NCBI RefSeq assembly: GCF_002289565.1 | Contig: NZ_NTFY01000032.1 | Coordinates: forward strand, 102,429-166,428 | Source: Rhodopirellula sp. SM50 | Lineage (GTDB): Bacteria; Planctomycetota; Planctomycetia; Pirellulales; Pirellulaceae | Direction of reading: 5' to 3' | Length of the DNA: 64,000 bases | Shown here: one piece after another, positions 47,871-56,223 of the stretch | How the letters are laid out: each line of letters begins with the position of its first letter | How positions within the stretch are numbered: position 1 is the stretch's first letter | Notes under the pieces: generated by a model | Told to the model about the DNA's origin: nothing | Seen by the model: the letters and a program-made list of their open reading frames with translations, nothing else | Databases searched by the model: none | Position numbers and translations under genes: made by a program

Positions 47871-48602
47871 TCAGCGGACCGAGAATTTTGATTTCCCCTT
47901 CGGACAACGCCGCAGGCTTAGCTCGCTTGCGTCACTTGATTCAGAGCGCTCCGCACGCATTGCCTCGGAAAGGACTCCACAAGTGAGCAACAGCATCCCG
48001 ATACAGCAAGCCAGCGCACCGGGAATCGCTGGCCAAATCCCCCGCGGTGGGTCAGGAATCGCGGTGTAGCCAAACGTCACCATCGCAATTCCGCCGCCGA
48101 TACAAAAGAACCAGGACGTGCACTCATAGGCGCGCCCGCATCGTGGTCGTCTCGTGAGAAAGGAAGTGACGTAACCACAAACAGCGGTGACACAAAACAA
48201 CACAGAGAGAACGATCACGAGATGCCGAATATTGACGACGTCGGGCAGCGGAATGTTGATCTTTGGAAGCAGCAAAGCAAATGTCAGGGCCGGTGCCCAA
48301 AGCAAGAACGCAACTGCGACCATTAAACGTGACAGCTCAAAAAAGAATCGAGGTCGTGCAATGGCGAAGCATCCAAAGCGACGAATGTTTCGTGCAGCAT
48401 CATATCCAATGAACGCGGTTCCAACGCATCCCGTGATCCACAGTGTCAACCAACCTGCCCATGCCATCACCACGTTCTGCACCCAACCATTCAGCTCGAA
48501 CAAGACGGGCATCATCACACCGAACCAGGCAAACCACCCCATCGGCATCGCCCATCCAGGGGACACACGACGATTTTCGAAGAGGGTGTGTATCAGATTC
48601 AT
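47871..48602 (-). CDS. Integral membrane protein, unknown function
   Basis: The 243-residue product starts at the ATG of MNLIHTLFENRRVSPGW; further upstream the frame is not convincing. About six hydrophobic segments are visible, including WFAWFGVMMPVLFELNGWV, WAGWLTLWITGCVGTAFIG, LMVAVAFLLWAPALTFALLL, HLVIVLSVLFCVTAVCGYVTSFL, the TSWFFCIGGGIAMVTFGYTA segment, and PGALACCIGMLLLTCGVLSE. The C-terminal tail is basic (LRRCPKGKSKFSVR). I do not recognise a family. It shares strand and style with the next membrane gene. Confidence 0.6.
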   Translation of the reverse strand: MNLIHTLFENRRVSPGWAMPMGWFAWFGVMMPVLFELNGWVQNVVMAWAGWLTLWITGCVGTAFIGYDAARNIRRFGCFAIARPRFFFELSRLMVAVAFLLWAPALTFALLLPKINIPLPDVVNIRHLVIVLSVLFCVTAVCGYVTSFLTRRPRCGRAYECTSWFFCIGGGIAMVTFGYTAIPDPPRGIWPAIPGALACCIGMLLLTCGVLSEAMRAERSESSDASELSLRRCPKGKSKFSVR

Positions 48603-48663
48603 TGGCACAGCAAGTTTCGAATGAACCACAGACCGCGGATGACAGTGCGATGGCCGAAAAAAC

Positions 48664-49164
48664 TTAACTCCGCCCGTCCGATCCATTCGATCGTTTTCCG
48701 GTCCCTTCTTTCGACGCAGGGCCAGCGGACAGAAACCAAGTCGGAACCATTAGCAATAGATTCAATACAGCGTAACAGACGGCATTGAAAACCACACCAA
48801 TCTCAATCAGGTCCCAGGTTGAAAACCAGTGTCGGTCACTGAGATTCATTTTCGTGGAAACCCCATGCCAGGCGACCATTGCGATCGTGGGCCCAGCGAC
48901 AGCGAACAACCACCTACGCCAGTTCTCCAGGCCAAGCGACCGAGCGATGACGTGAACGGTCAGGGTAACGCTGCCAACAAACGCCAATCCCTTGACGGGC
49001 CACCAGCGAAGAAATGCCCGCATGCCGAACGTTTCCGTGGGCATCTCCATGCTTGATTCATGGGCCTCAATGATCGTCACCGTCGAGGCCACATGGGGCA
49101 TGCACAGAATTGAAGTGCAAACTGCGACAACAGCCACGACCGCAAGCAAAGATCGAATCGTCAT
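48664..49164 (-). CDS. Small membrane protein, unknown function
   Basis: The 166-residue product starts at MTIRSLLAVVAVVAVCTSILC, a likely signal anchor. Three more hydrophobic segments follow: WWPVKGLAFVGSVTLTVHVIA, WLFAVAGPTIAMVAWHGV, and IEIGVVFNAVCYAVLNLLLM, before a polar tail. It lies 61 bp upstream, in the transcription sense, of the other membrane gene. No family was recognised and the pair may form one accessory unit. Confidence 0.55.
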   Translation of the reverse strand: MTIRSLLAVVAVVAVCTSILCMPHVASTVTIIEAHESSMEMPTETFGMRAFLRWWPVKGLAFVGSVTLTVHVIARSLGLENWRRWLFAVAGPTIAMVAWHGVSTKMNLSDRHWFSTWDLIEIGVVFNAVCYAVLNLLLMVPTWFLSAGPASKEGTGKRSNGSDGRS

Positions 49165-49569
49165 TCCGCTCTGCGACACGATGGGATAACGGCGGCGCTC
49201 AGTCGTGTGCAACGACTTGCCGAGTGGTAACCGAACAGCCGGTAACCGCTTGATCCTAGCAGATTCCGTGTCGACGTTGGATTTGGATCGAACCGACCGA
49301 TGCAGGGTGGCACTGACACGGGAGTCTTGCGCCGGTGGATCAGTCGATCAGCCACGAGAGGTCAGCGAGCCGCGGATGAACTGCGACCCAAGGCCCCAAA
49401 AAGCTGGCGTCAGCCTTACCGAAGAATCGCGGCAGCAACGATGAATCGCGGCAGAGACCAACTGCATCCGACAGGAACCGGTGGCTGGTTCACTCGCAGG
49501 ACTATTGGCCTGCGTTGCCATGCACGTAGGGTGGCAGCGCCATGTCGTCATGCAAGGCTCGGCGGAATA
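49165..49569. other. Gene-free gap between the membrane pair and the three-gene cassette
   Basis: About 400 bp with no supportable gene, clear hairpin or T-run. Part of it may contain decayed coding sequence, since small frames are open but show no plausible start or composition. Confidence 0.4.
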
Positions 49570-50460
49570 CTAGCGGTCTTTGCACGCACGCTTGAACTCT
49601 GTGTCATTGTTTAATCTTTGCACCAGCTTCTCGACCTTTCTGACAGTTGACTCATCGCTTTCGCCGAAGATTTTAAGAGCTTCACTTCTTACCTTTTCAA
49701 GTGCGACGGTCTTTGGTGGAGGGGGCTTCGTCTGGTTGATTTCTTTAATCGCCTCGGACGCTTGGAGCCCTTCCAATTTGACTCCCTTTTTTTCAGCTGT
49801 GTCTATCAACTTCCCGGGGATCCAGTAATGTGAAGAGAGGTCACCAGCAGATAGAAAAGTTTTGACAAGCCGCTTTTGCTCTTCTTTTCCGCCTTCTTGA
49901 TCGGACCAGTCCGGCGTAGCAACTCGGCCATAGAGATTCCCTGCCAACCAACCGAATTTACTTTGAAACTGAGGCGTCAGACGCCCGACTCGCGCTTCCT
50001 TGATCATTGAATAGTGCTCAGCGCGAAGCGAAATGGTCACACGAAGCAATGCGACGGCGTCTTCGGAAATCCCCGCGTCAATGTCGTTGTGCAGATAGAA
50101 TAGCCCAAAGCCTTGTTCATTTTGATTGAGCACGCGCGAAATCAAATCGATCGCTTTATTCTTGTGTTCTTCCGCTAAGAGTCCAGGCACTGGCGTTTTG
50201 CAAATCTCTTTGATCAGGCTGCTAAAGACAACCTTGGCAGGCCTGATCGCTGCAAGAGAAATGTAATGCGCTTTGCACTTTGGCCGCGGCACCAAATCAC
50301 ACGACTGAGTTACGACCATGAATCCAAGGTATTTCTCGTCGGTGAAGTGGCCGTGAACTTGTTGAAGGATCGACACCAGCTCTTCCGATCGCTCGATAAT
50401 GTCGCCTTGTGCTAAATCATCGGCTGAGTCAACGTCGCAGTAGGTCCAGTGGTTCGCCAC
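49570..50460 (-). CDS. Unrecognised accessory protein with TQSCDL motif (cassette gene 3)
   Basis: The 296-residue soluble product has an N-terminal DLAQGDIIERSEELVSIL, then YLGFMVVTQSCDLVPR and KAHYISLAAIRPA. The combination of a 'GDI' element, a 'VVTQSCDL' element and a following Y-I-x-L-A-x-I recurs in uncharacterised bacterial proteins, as I recall, often in accessory regions. A central segment (LFYLHNDIDAGISEDAVALL) is followed by RVTISLRAEHYSMI. The C-terminal helical region is Lys/Glu rich (KLVQRLNNDTEFKRACKDR). The AT-richer composition compared with flanking genes suggests transfer. It lies 12 bp after the 71-residue gene in a same-strand set. Confidence 0.7.
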   Translation of the reverse strand: MANHWTYCDVDSADDLAQGDIIERSEELVSILQQVHGHFTDEKYLGFMVVTQSCDLVPRPKCKAHYISLAAIRPAKVVFSSLIKEICKTPVPGLLAEEHKNKAIDLISRVLNQNEQGFGLFYLHNDIDAGISEDAVALLRVTISLRAEHYSMIKEARVGRLTPQFQSKFGWLAGNLYGRVATPDWSDQEGGKEEQKRLVKTFLSAGDLSSHYWIPGKLIDTAEKKGVKLEGLQASEAIKEINQTKPPPPKTVALEKVRSEALKIFGESDESTVRKVEKLVQRLNNDTEFKRACKDR

Positions 50461-50472
50461 AATCTTTCAGCA

Positions 50473-50688
50473 TTACAGCGTGTCAATCTTCGTGGGATCA
50501 GACTGAACGGGATCTGGTGTGTACCGAAGCTTCACCGTTCCTTCATTTTGGCGAGTCACTGCAACACGAACTTCCTGCGACATCGAAATCGTACTTGCAC
50601 TGGTTGCAGATTGCACTGTTTTGGCTTTCTGGTACTGCGCTGCATCACCGCTCCCTGCGGTCGAGGTTTCATTCCGATCCTGAGTCAT
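50473..50688 (-). CDS. Small unrecognised protein (cassette gene 2)
   Basis: The 71-residue product has an N-terminal low-complexity Ser/Thr/Ala/Gln half (TSTAGSGDAAQYQKAKTVQS) and a C-terminal beta-like EVRVAVTRQNEGTVKLRYTP. It overlaps the upstream cassette gene by 20 bp and ends 12 bp before the next one, so it fits an operon. No family was recognised, and its small size lowers certainty. Confidence 0.5.
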   Translation of the reverse strand: MTQDRNETSTAGSGDAAQYQKAKTVQSATSASTISMSQEVRVAVTRQNEGTVKLRYTPDPVQSDPTKIDTL

Positions 50689-51319
50689 AATTCATCTCCA
50701 TGGGAGTGATGCCTAAGTAGTCCCTGAGCAGTTGCTCTATTAGCGATTCAATTTCTGAGATGGGTGTTTTGAGCCATCTGATCAGCTCGTCTTTGTCTTT
50801 CGACTTGCGTTCGAAATTGAATACGATCTGAAACTTGTTGTTCTCGTCCATACTCACGAAGAGGTTAACTCGCCCGTCGTTCCACGAAATCGACCGAGCA
50901 TGAGATCTGCCAACGATTTCCAAACTTGCATCTGACAGCTTGTCGTCAAATTCGCTCGATGTGATTCCGTCCAGATCACCGAGCGGCTCAATCGTCGAAT
51001 AACGTACGTTAATGCCAACAGCTTCAAGCGGAGTCTTAGGCAGTTCTTCTACTGCCCTCCGAGCTGTTTCGATGGCCTTCTCCAAATTTGCATAGGTGAA
51101 GACCTGAGGGGCCGCCTCAAGTCGCAAGTCGTCGGGAGTAACTACAATCCCGTCGTGCTTGATCTTGTGTGGAAGCAGTTGATCTAAAGCGACCAAAACT
51201 TCTACGGGAGTCCCCTTTTGAAGACCAAACAATCGCTCAGCTACACCAGCCGGTGTCAAAATCGCTTTGTTCCACCGTCCAGCGACAATTACGTTCCATT
51301 CAGTCGGTTCGAGCGACAT
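50669..51319 (-). CDS. Unrecognised accessory protein (cassette gene 1)
   Basis: The 216-residue product is the first gene of the minus-strand cassette. Its N-terminus, EWNVIVAGRWNKAILTPAGV, is beta-like. The middle has FTYANLEKAIETARRAVEEL and PKTPLEAVGINVRYSTIEPL. After that comes an Ig/beta-type half (HARSISWNDGRVNLFVSMDE, KFQIVFNFERKS) and a helical C-terminus (ISEIESLIEQLLRDYLGITP). I cannot place it in a family. The central 'P-x-E-A-V-G-I-N-x-R-Y' stretch recalls sporadic accessory families, but this is weak. It lies about 310 bp from the tRNA-Leu gene. Confidence 0.65.
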   Translation of the reverse strand: MSLEPTEWNVIVAGRWNKAILTPAGVAERLFGLQKGTPVEVLVALDQLLPHKIKHDGIVVTPDDLRLEAAPQVFTYANLEKAIETARRAVEELPKTPLEAVGINVRYSTIEPLGDLDGITSSEFDDKLSDASLEIVGRSHARSISWNDGRVNLFVSMDENNKFQIVFNFERKSKDKDELIRWLKTPISEIESLIEQLLRDYLGITPMEMNYDSGSE

Positions 51320-51600
51320 CAGCTACTAGACAGAGATAAGAAAGGGAAGGTTCTCGCAAGTCCACTAATCTAATACGCTGCAGATCTCCAACAAGTCTGC
51401 ATCAATTTTCCACAACAGGACGCTCAAAATCAAAAAACTCACTTCGTATCAAAGTCAGTACACCGAAGGGTAACTTCTTTGATGACCGCTGTGTTTGACG
51501 CCATCGAATTTGCTTCCTTTTACATCAAAACCTGATCTGCAGGAAAGCATTCCCGGTGCATTTTGAATCGAATCGCTAAGCCGAGGGCAACTCACCAACG
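51320..51600. other. AT-rich intergenic region at the tRNA-Leu side of the accessory block
   Basis: No gene is seen. The stretch is visibly AT-richer than its surroundings and is bounded on the right by the tRNA terminator. Any promoter for the cassette should be here. No duplicated tRNA end (att site) was found by eye. Confidence 0.4.
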
Positions 51601-51632
51601 AAAAAGCCTCTTTCCTTGATAGGGAAAGAGGC
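51601..51632 (-). terminator. Rho-independent terminator after tRNA-Leu
   Basis: On the minus strand a strong hairpin, GCCTCTTTCC-CTATCAA-GGAAAGAGGC, is followed by TTTTT. It begins 1 nt after the mature tRNA end, so it ends the tRNA/ribosomal-protein transcript. Confidence 0.9.
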
Positions 51633-51633
51633 A

Positions 51634-51715
51634 TAGGGCTGACAGGAGTCGAACCTGCACTTCCGAAGAAACTGGAACCTAAATCCAGCGCGTCTGCCAG
51701 TTCCGCCACAGCCCC
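51634..51715 (-). tRNA. tRNA-Leu (anticodon TAG)
   Basis: On the minus strand the gene begins GGGGCTGTGGCGGAACTGGC and has an anticodon stem-loop CTGGA-TTTAGGT-TCCAG, giving anticodon TAG (reads CUA, possibly CUN). A variable arm typical of class II tRNA (TTTCTTCGGAAGT) and the T-loop GGTTCGACTCC follow. The acceptor arm pairs G1-G7 with CAGCCCT, including one G-U pair. CCA is not encoded. Its 3' side faces the accessory block. Confidence 0.97.
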
Positions 51716-51823
51716 GATTGAGGAATCTACGTCGTTGCATCGGCTGCCGGGTGTGGGCGGCGATTGCTACGTGCTCCCGGCGGCCCTGGGGATGGCAACC
51801 GGCGGGATGTTTGGATGCCGACG

Positions 51824-51849
51824 GACGAAGGCCTTGGGCGACCTTCGTC
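51824..51849. other. Hairpin between rplI and tRNA-Leu
   Basis: An 8-bp perfect stem GACGAAGG/CCTTCGTC with a 10-nt loop lies 16 nt beyond the rplI stop. There is no T-run on the minus strand, so it may be a processing or stability hairpin and not a terminator. Confidence 0.35.
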
Positions 51850-51864
51850 TCGCTTCGGCTGGGG

Positions 51865-52398
51865 TCAGGAAACCGCTGCGTCTTCGGCGGCGGTGGGCAC
51901 GACCCAAACCTTCAGGCTCGCTTCGACTTCACTGTGCAAGTAGACACGCACGGTGTACAGACCGAGCTCACGCAACGGGCCGTCCAACCGGATTTGGTCG
52001 TTGGCCAGGCTGAAGCCGGCTTCTTTGAGTGCCGCGGTGATTTCGTGCGGCCCGACGCTGCCGTACAGGTGGCCTTCGTCGTTGGCATTGGCTTCGATCG
52101 TGATCGATTGCTTGCCGAGTTCGTCCGCCAGGTCGCGATAGCTCTTGAGTTTTTCCAGCTCGATCGCGCGCAATTTTTCGCGGTGCTTTTCGACCATTCG
52201 TTTGTGGTGATCGGTCGCGATCGTCGCCATGCCGTGCGGCAGCAGGTAGTTGCGTGCATAGCCGGCTTTGACTTCGACAATGTCGCCCTGCTTGCCGAGG
52301 TGTTCGACGTTGTGAATCAACAGGAGCTGGATCCCACCGTGTTCGCCTTTGGGCAATCGTTTGTAGGGTCGTTTAATGGTTCGGCCGTTGCGTGACAT
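51865..52398 (-). CDS. rplI: 50S ribosomal protein L9 with N-terminal extension
   Basis: The 177-residue product starts at MSRNGRTIKRPYKRL. The usual L9 N-terminus (xxLLLxxVEHLGKxGDIVEVKxGYARNYL) begins only at about residue 22 (GIQLLLIHNVEHLGKQGDIV), so an extra 20 basic residues precede the fold. The connecting helix is intact (EKHREKLRAIELEKLKSYRD), as is the C-terminal domain (HLYGSVGPHEITAALKEAGF). Typical L9 is about 150 residues. It lies after ssb and is followed by the tRNA. rpsR, which usually sits between ssb and rplI, is not present. Confidence 0.95.
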   Translation of the reverse strand: MSRNGRTIKRPYKRLPKGEHGGIQLLLIHNVEHLGKQGDIVEVKAGYARNYLLPHGMATIATDHHKRMVEKHREKLRAIELEKLKSYRDLADELGKQSITIEANANDEGHLYGSVGPHEITAALKEAGFSLANDQIRLDGPLRELGLYTVRVYLHSEVEASLKVWVVPTAAEDAAVS

Positions 52399-52496
52399 CG
52401 TTGTGCTCTGGCGATAGTTTGAGTGGGTGGTTGTTGACAAAAGAGGACGAACCGGGGCGTCAATGCCCGGGGACGTCTACGATACGGTTGTTTTGT

Positions 52497-53009
52497 TTAA
52501 AACGGAATATTGGGGTCTTCGTAACCGGCACCCTTCCCGGTCGGCTGGGCATCGCGTGCCCCCGAATCGGCGGAATAGTCTTCCACGGATTGCGCATCGT
52601 AGCTGACTTGGTTTTCAGCGGTCTGTCCGCCGGACCGTTGAGCGGGGCGTTGGTCGCCGCGTTGTTCGGATCCGCCGCCCGAGCGTGAGCCGAGCATCTG
52701 CATTTTCTCGCAGATCACACGCAACTTGCTTCGTTTCTGGCCGTCGGTTTCCCAGCGATCGAGCTTCAAGCGGCCTTCGATCAACACCGGGGATCCCTTG
52801 GACAGGAACTCACTGGCCACTTCGGCGTTTCGCCCCCACAAAGTGACATCGACGAACGTGGGTTCATCGACCCATTCGCCGTTGGCGGTCTTGCGGCGAT
52901 CGTTCACCGCGACGGTCACGTCCGAAACGGCTTGACCGCTCGGGATATAACGCAATTCGATATCACGCGTCAAATTCCCAACCAGAATGACGCGGTTGTA
53001 GCTAGCCAT
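52497..53009 (-). CDS. ssb: Single-stranded DNA-binding protein
   Basis: The 170-residue product has the OB-fold N-terminus ([20 protein letters not shown], then [20 protein letters not shown], and [18 protein letters not shown]). A Gly/Gln/Arg-rich linker ([20 protein letters not shown]) follows, and the end is the acidic tip DPNIPF. This is the normal bacterial SSB plan (about 165-180 residues). It lies between rpsF and rplI, the classical position. Confidence 0.97.
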   Translation of the reverse strand: MASYNRVILVGNLTRDIELRYIPSGQAVSDVTVAVNDRRKTANGEWVDEPTFVDVTLWGRNAEVASEFLSKGSPVLIEGRLKLDRWETDGQKRSKLRVICEKMQMLGSRSGGGSEQRGDQRPAQRSGGQTAENQVSYDAQSVEDYSADSGARDAQPTGKGAGYEDPNIPF

Positions 53010-53146
53010 CGTTGTCCTGTGAGTTGCTGGGAAAGTGAAAGGAGGTCAAACGGCTGGATCGCCGTGGAATTCATTGTAAGCAAACCGCGGCCACTGGCCA
53101 GGGACCAACCGCCTGACAGGGGAAGGCCCCAACCAGGAAAGCTCGA

Positions 53147-53563
53147 TCAGGAAGCCGAGTCGCTGCCGCTGTCGGTGCTCGCTTCGCCGGAATCATCGGC
53201 TTCGGCGGCGGCGTCCTTGCTGACGACGGGTGTCGCACCGCGGGCGTTGGCCAGGATCGGCTCGACCAACCGCGGATCCAGTTTCAGGGTCATTTGACGC
53301 AGCACGGGCTCGCACAGGTGGAAGGCGCGATCCAGCTTGGGAACTTCGCTGCCTTCCATTTCGAAGTAGGTCAACCAGTAGGTTCCCTTTTGGTGGCCGT
53401 CGATCGGATAGGCGAGCTTTTGCTCCATCCACAAACGATTGACTTCGACTTTTCCGCCGGCTTCGGTGATCAGATCTTCGATTTGCTTGCTCACTCCGCC
53501 GGGGTCGCGGGCGTAGTGGTTGCTGTCGAGGATGCAGAGTGTTTCGTAAGTGTTTTTGGCCAC
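53147..53563 (-). CDS. rpsF: 30S ribosomal protein S6
   Basis: The 138-residue product begins MAKNTYETLCILDSNHYARD. The central LWMEQKLAYPIDGHQKGTYW and LTYFEMEGSEVPKLDRAFHL, followed by VLRQMTLKLDPRLVEPI, are typical of S6, an rRNA-binding component of the 30S platform. The C-terminus has an Ala/Ser/Asp tail (VSKDAAAEADDSGEASTDSG) longer than average. Confidence 0.95.
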   Translation of the reverse strand: MAKNTYETLCILDSNHYARDPGGVSKQIEDLITEAGGKVEVNRLWMEQKLAYPIDGHQKGTYWLTYFEMEGSEVPKLDRAFHLCEPVLRQMTLKLDPRLVEPILANARGATPVVSKDAAAEADDSGEASTDSGSDSAS

Positions 53564-53660
53564 GACTGTTCTACTTTTCTACTTGCTACGGTTGGCTCCG
53601 GCCCGAGTTGCGAAACGCGATCGGGCTGGCGCTGCTATGAAACGGGGACGATGACTTGAA

Positions 53661-54308
53661 TTAGGGTTGCTGCTGGCCGACGGATCGCGGATCGCTTTGG
53701 GACCGATCGGACTTTTTCTGTTGTTTCGGTTTCGAGTCAGCCGCCGGGTCACCGTTGAACTGACTCATCGTGCGATCCACTCCATCGGTGACAAAGCTGA
53801 TCACGGCGTGTGCCGCGCGGGTTGTCGCCGCTTCGAATGTCTCGCATTCGCTCTTGGAGAATTTCCCCAAGACATAATCGGTCACCGTCCAACCTGCCGG
53901 AGGCCGTCCGATGCCGACGCGAAGCCGCGGAAACGACTCCGAACCGAGATGCCGGATGATATCCTTTATCCCGTTTTGGCCACCGGCACTGCCCGATGGC
54001 CTGATCCTTAACCGGCCGCTGTCGAGATTTAAATCATCACAGACGACCAGGATATCGCTCAACTCCAACTTATAAAAGTCGAACGCTTTGCGGACACTTT
54101 GTCCGCTCGCATTCATGTACGTGTGGGGACAAAGAATGACGACTTTCTCCCCGCCGATCGAAGACTCTGCCAATTCGCCTTCGAATTTAATCTTTGGCGC
54201 GCCGGCGCGGGTCAGGACGGCAACCTTCTCGGCCACGATGAAACCGACATTGTGTCGTGTCTGTTCGTATTTTCGACCGGGGTTCCCCAGTCCAACGATT
54301 AGCTTCAT
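53661..54308 (-). CDS. pth: Peptidyl-tRNA hydrolase
   Basis: The 215-residue product has MKLIVGLGNPGRKYEQTRHN (catalytic His in TRHNVGF), HTYMNASGQSVRKAFDFYKL, VVCDDLNLDSGRLRIRPSGS with the conserved Asp, and GGQNGIKDIIRHLGSESFPR. It cleaves peptidyl-tRNA to recycle tRNA. The 25-residue Lys/Gln/Ser-rich tail beyond the fold is unusual but common in planctomycetes. It sits between rplY and rpsF in the same direction. Confidence 0.97.
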   Translation of the reverse strand: MKLIVGLGNPGRKYEQTRHNVGFIVAEKVAVLTRAGAPKIKFEGELAESSIGGEKVVILCPHTYMNASGQSVRKAFDFYKLELSDILVVCDDLNLDSGRLRIRPSGSAGGQNGIKDIIRHLGSESFPRLRVGIGRPPAGWTVTDYVLGKFSKSECETFEAATTRAAHAVISFVTDGVDRTMSQFNGDPAADSKPKQQKKSDRSQSDPRSVGQQQP

Positions 54309-54359
54309 CGCACTGTCGAAGGGGCCAAGACCGGATGGCCTTGTCGCTGAGTCCGCAGA

Positions 54360-54944
54360 CTACGCTTCTTCGCCCTCTTCCTCGGTCTCGTCGACTTCCT
54401 CACCCTTCACTTTTTCGACGTGGTAAACCACGGTTTCGCCGGGGGTGATCAAGACGACATTTTCCGGCAGCTTGACATCCGACGCCGAGCGGTGTTCGCC
54501 CAGGCCGACGCTGGTGACGTTCAATTCGACGAAATCGGGAATCGCCACCACGGGGCACTCGACTTCGACCTCGTGAGCGTTTTCGATCACGATCCCGCCC
54601 TGCTTTCCACCGATCGGCTCGCCTTTGAATCGAATCGGCACCGTCACGGTGACCTTTTCGTTCATGTCGACTCGCTGCAGGTCGATGTGCAACACCTCGA
54701 TCCCCAACGGATCGAATTGCAGATCGCTGACCATCGCGGTCTCGACCACATCGCCTTGCAGCTCGACGATCCTGCTGTGATGTCGCAAGATCGACTCGAC
54801 GGTCTTTTGCGAGATCGCGAGATGCTGGTTCTCTTGCTTGTGCCCGTACAAAACGGCCGGGACGGAGCCCGCCTTTCGTAACCGGCGTGACGCCGCCGTT
54901 CCTAGGCTGCCATCACGTTTCTGGACCTGTACCACTTCCGCCAT
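54360..54944 (-). CDS. rplY: 50S ribosomal protein L25 (general stress protein Ctc-type)
   Basis: The 194-residue long form: N-terminal L25 domain (VQVQKRDGSLGTAASRRLRK, AGSVPAVLYGHKQENQHLAI) plus the TL5/Ctc C-terminal beta-domain (VPIRFKGEPIGGKQGGIVIE, FVELNVTSVGLGEHRSASDV). It ends in an acidic tail, VDETEEEGEEA. It binds 5S rRNA. It is the first gene of this minus-strand ribosomal cluster, so its promoter should lie in 54945-55300. Confidence 0.95.
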   Translation of the reverse strand: MAEVVQVQKRDGSLGTAASRRLRKAGSVPAVLYGHKQENQHLAISQKTVESILRHHSRIVELQGDVVETAMVSDLQFDPLGIEVLHIDLQRVDMNEKVTVTVPIRFKGEPIGGKQGGIVIENAHEVEVECPVVAIPDFVELNVTSVGLGEHRSASDVKLPENVVLITPGETVVYHVEKVKGEEVDETEEEGEEA

Positions 54945-55300
54945 TGCGGATCACCCTGACGTCGTTAATTTCTTGTGTTTTGTTCCCTCAAACGCCACCA
55001 AAATTCTCATTTGGGGTGCGTTTGGCACGCCGATACGTTTACGGCGAAGCGGGTAAGTATGTCAGGGCGGACGATCTCTGCAAGCCCAAACAGGCGTTGC
55101 GAGCAAACCGGGGCCTGAACAGACGTCGGAGACGGCTATCGACTGGCCCGTTGCCGGCCTCACCGCGGGGGCGTCGAGCTGCCGATTTGAACGCCATCGC
55201 AGGGTTTCCCGCCTCTCGCGTCGTCACCACTGCTGTCGTAGGATGCCGGCTCGCTGTCTGTTGTCCCCCGCCCGATCCGCCCCCGATCCGATCCGCATCC
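54945..55300. other. Divergent promoter region of rplY cluster and MBL hydrolase
   Basis: About 355 bp without a supportable gene; the plus-strand frame is open here but has no recognisable product. It should hold promoters for the ribosomal cluster (minus) and the MBL gene (plus). Only an AT-rich stretch at about 54966-55018 stands out. Confidence 0.4.
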
Positions 55301-56113
55301 ATGCCGTTTGTCCCCGAATCCAGCCGCCCCCACCAAGGCCTGGTCACCTTCCTGGGCACCGGGACCAGCGTCGGCGTCCCGGCGATCGGATGCGATTGCG
55401 AGGTTTGTCAAAGCAACGATCCGCGGAACAACCGCACCCGCTGTGCGATCACGGTCCGGCTGCCCGGAGGCACGGTGCTGATCGACACCCCTCCGGATCT
55501 GAGGATCCAGCTGATCCGCGAACGGATCCGTCTGGTCCACGCGGTCGTCTACACCCATGAGCACGCCGACCATATTTTCGGACTCGACGACCTGCGTTTG
55601 ATCCCGTTTCGGCTCGGCCATGCGGTTCCGTTGTTCTGTAACGAAACCGTCGAATCAAACATCCGCCGGGCCTACGCCTACGCCTTCGCCGATCGAGAAG
55701 ACACGCACCCGGGAGCGACTCCGAAGCTGGAGTTCACTCGCATCGACGAGTCGCCGTTTGACGTCTTGGGGACGACGTTCATTCCGATCCCGATGAAGCA
55801 CGGCCCGCACTTCAAGGTGCTCGGATTTCGCATCGGGGATTTCGCCTATTGCACCGACACCAATTTCATCCCGCCGGCCTCCCTGGAACGACTCCGGGGC
55901 GTGAAAACCCTCGTCGTCGGCGCCCTGCGCATGGAACCCCATCCGACTCATTTCAATTTGCAGGAAGCCATCGATGTGGCCCGTGCGGTGGGTGCCGAAC
56001 GCACGCTGCTGACGCACACCGGCCATCAACTCGACTACCACAAAACCTGCGACTGGCTTCCCGAAGGAATCGACATGGCCTACGACGGTCTGCAAGTTGA
56101 CATCAGGGTGTGA
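55301..56113 (+). CDS. MBL-fold metallo-hydrolase (PhnP-like)
   Basis: The 270-residue product starts at the ATG of MPFVPESSRPHQGLVTFLGT; upstream frame extension lacks features. The metal site is clear: VVYTHEHADHIFGLDDLRL has THxHxDH, GTGTSVGVPAIGCDCEVC is the N-terminal loop with CxCxxC-like cysteines, MKHGP follows, YCTDTNFIP supplies the central Asp, and LTHTGHQLDYHKT the last His. PhnP phosphodiesterases share this layout and the Cys-rich N-terminus (a structural zinc site). Substrate not known. Confidence 0.9.
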   Translation: MPFVPESSRPHQGLVTFLGTGTSVGVPAIGCDCEVCQSNDPRNNRTRCAITVRLPGGTVLIDTPPDLRIQLIRERIRLVHAVVYTHEHADHIFGLDDLRLIPFRLGHAVPLFCNETVESNIRRAYAYAFADREDTHPGATPKLEFTRIDESPFDVLGTTFIPIPMKHGPHFKVLGFRIGDFAYCTDTNFIPPASLERLRGVKTLVVGALRMEPHPTHFNLQEAIDVARAVGAERTLLTHTGHQLDYHKTCDWLPEGIDMAYDGLQVDIRV

Positions 56114-56136
56114 GTTGAGAGTCGGCAGAAACATGG

Positions 56137-56223
56137 ACGTTGGAAAGGAAAGAACCAGACAAGAAAATGGATGGCAGAAAAATGTGGGGTACCAACTGAA
56201 ACCTGAAACCTGAAACCTGAAAC
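56137..56223. repeat. Inverted T-rich motif pair and 7-bp VNTR
   Basis: GACAAGAAAATGGATGGCAG AAAAATG is the reverse complement of the CCATTTTTCTGCC/CCATTTTCTTGTC motifs seen at 6334-6411. Next to it are four exact copies of CTGAAAC (56196-56223). The region lies upstream of the DUF485 gene. Confidence 0.8.

Noticed and set aside
47558..47986. Plus-strand open frame (142 codons)
   Set aside because: It overlaps the minus-strand membrane gene, lacks a plausible start signal and has no recognised motif.
49300..49614. Plus-strand frame of 104 codons
   Set aside because: Arg-rich noise without start signals; overlaps the end of the cassette gene on the other strand.
51634..51715. Duplicated tRNA-Leu end as an att site
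   Set aside because: No second copy of the tRNA 3' end was visible in 47-51.6 kb, so integration at this tRNA remains only a suggestion.
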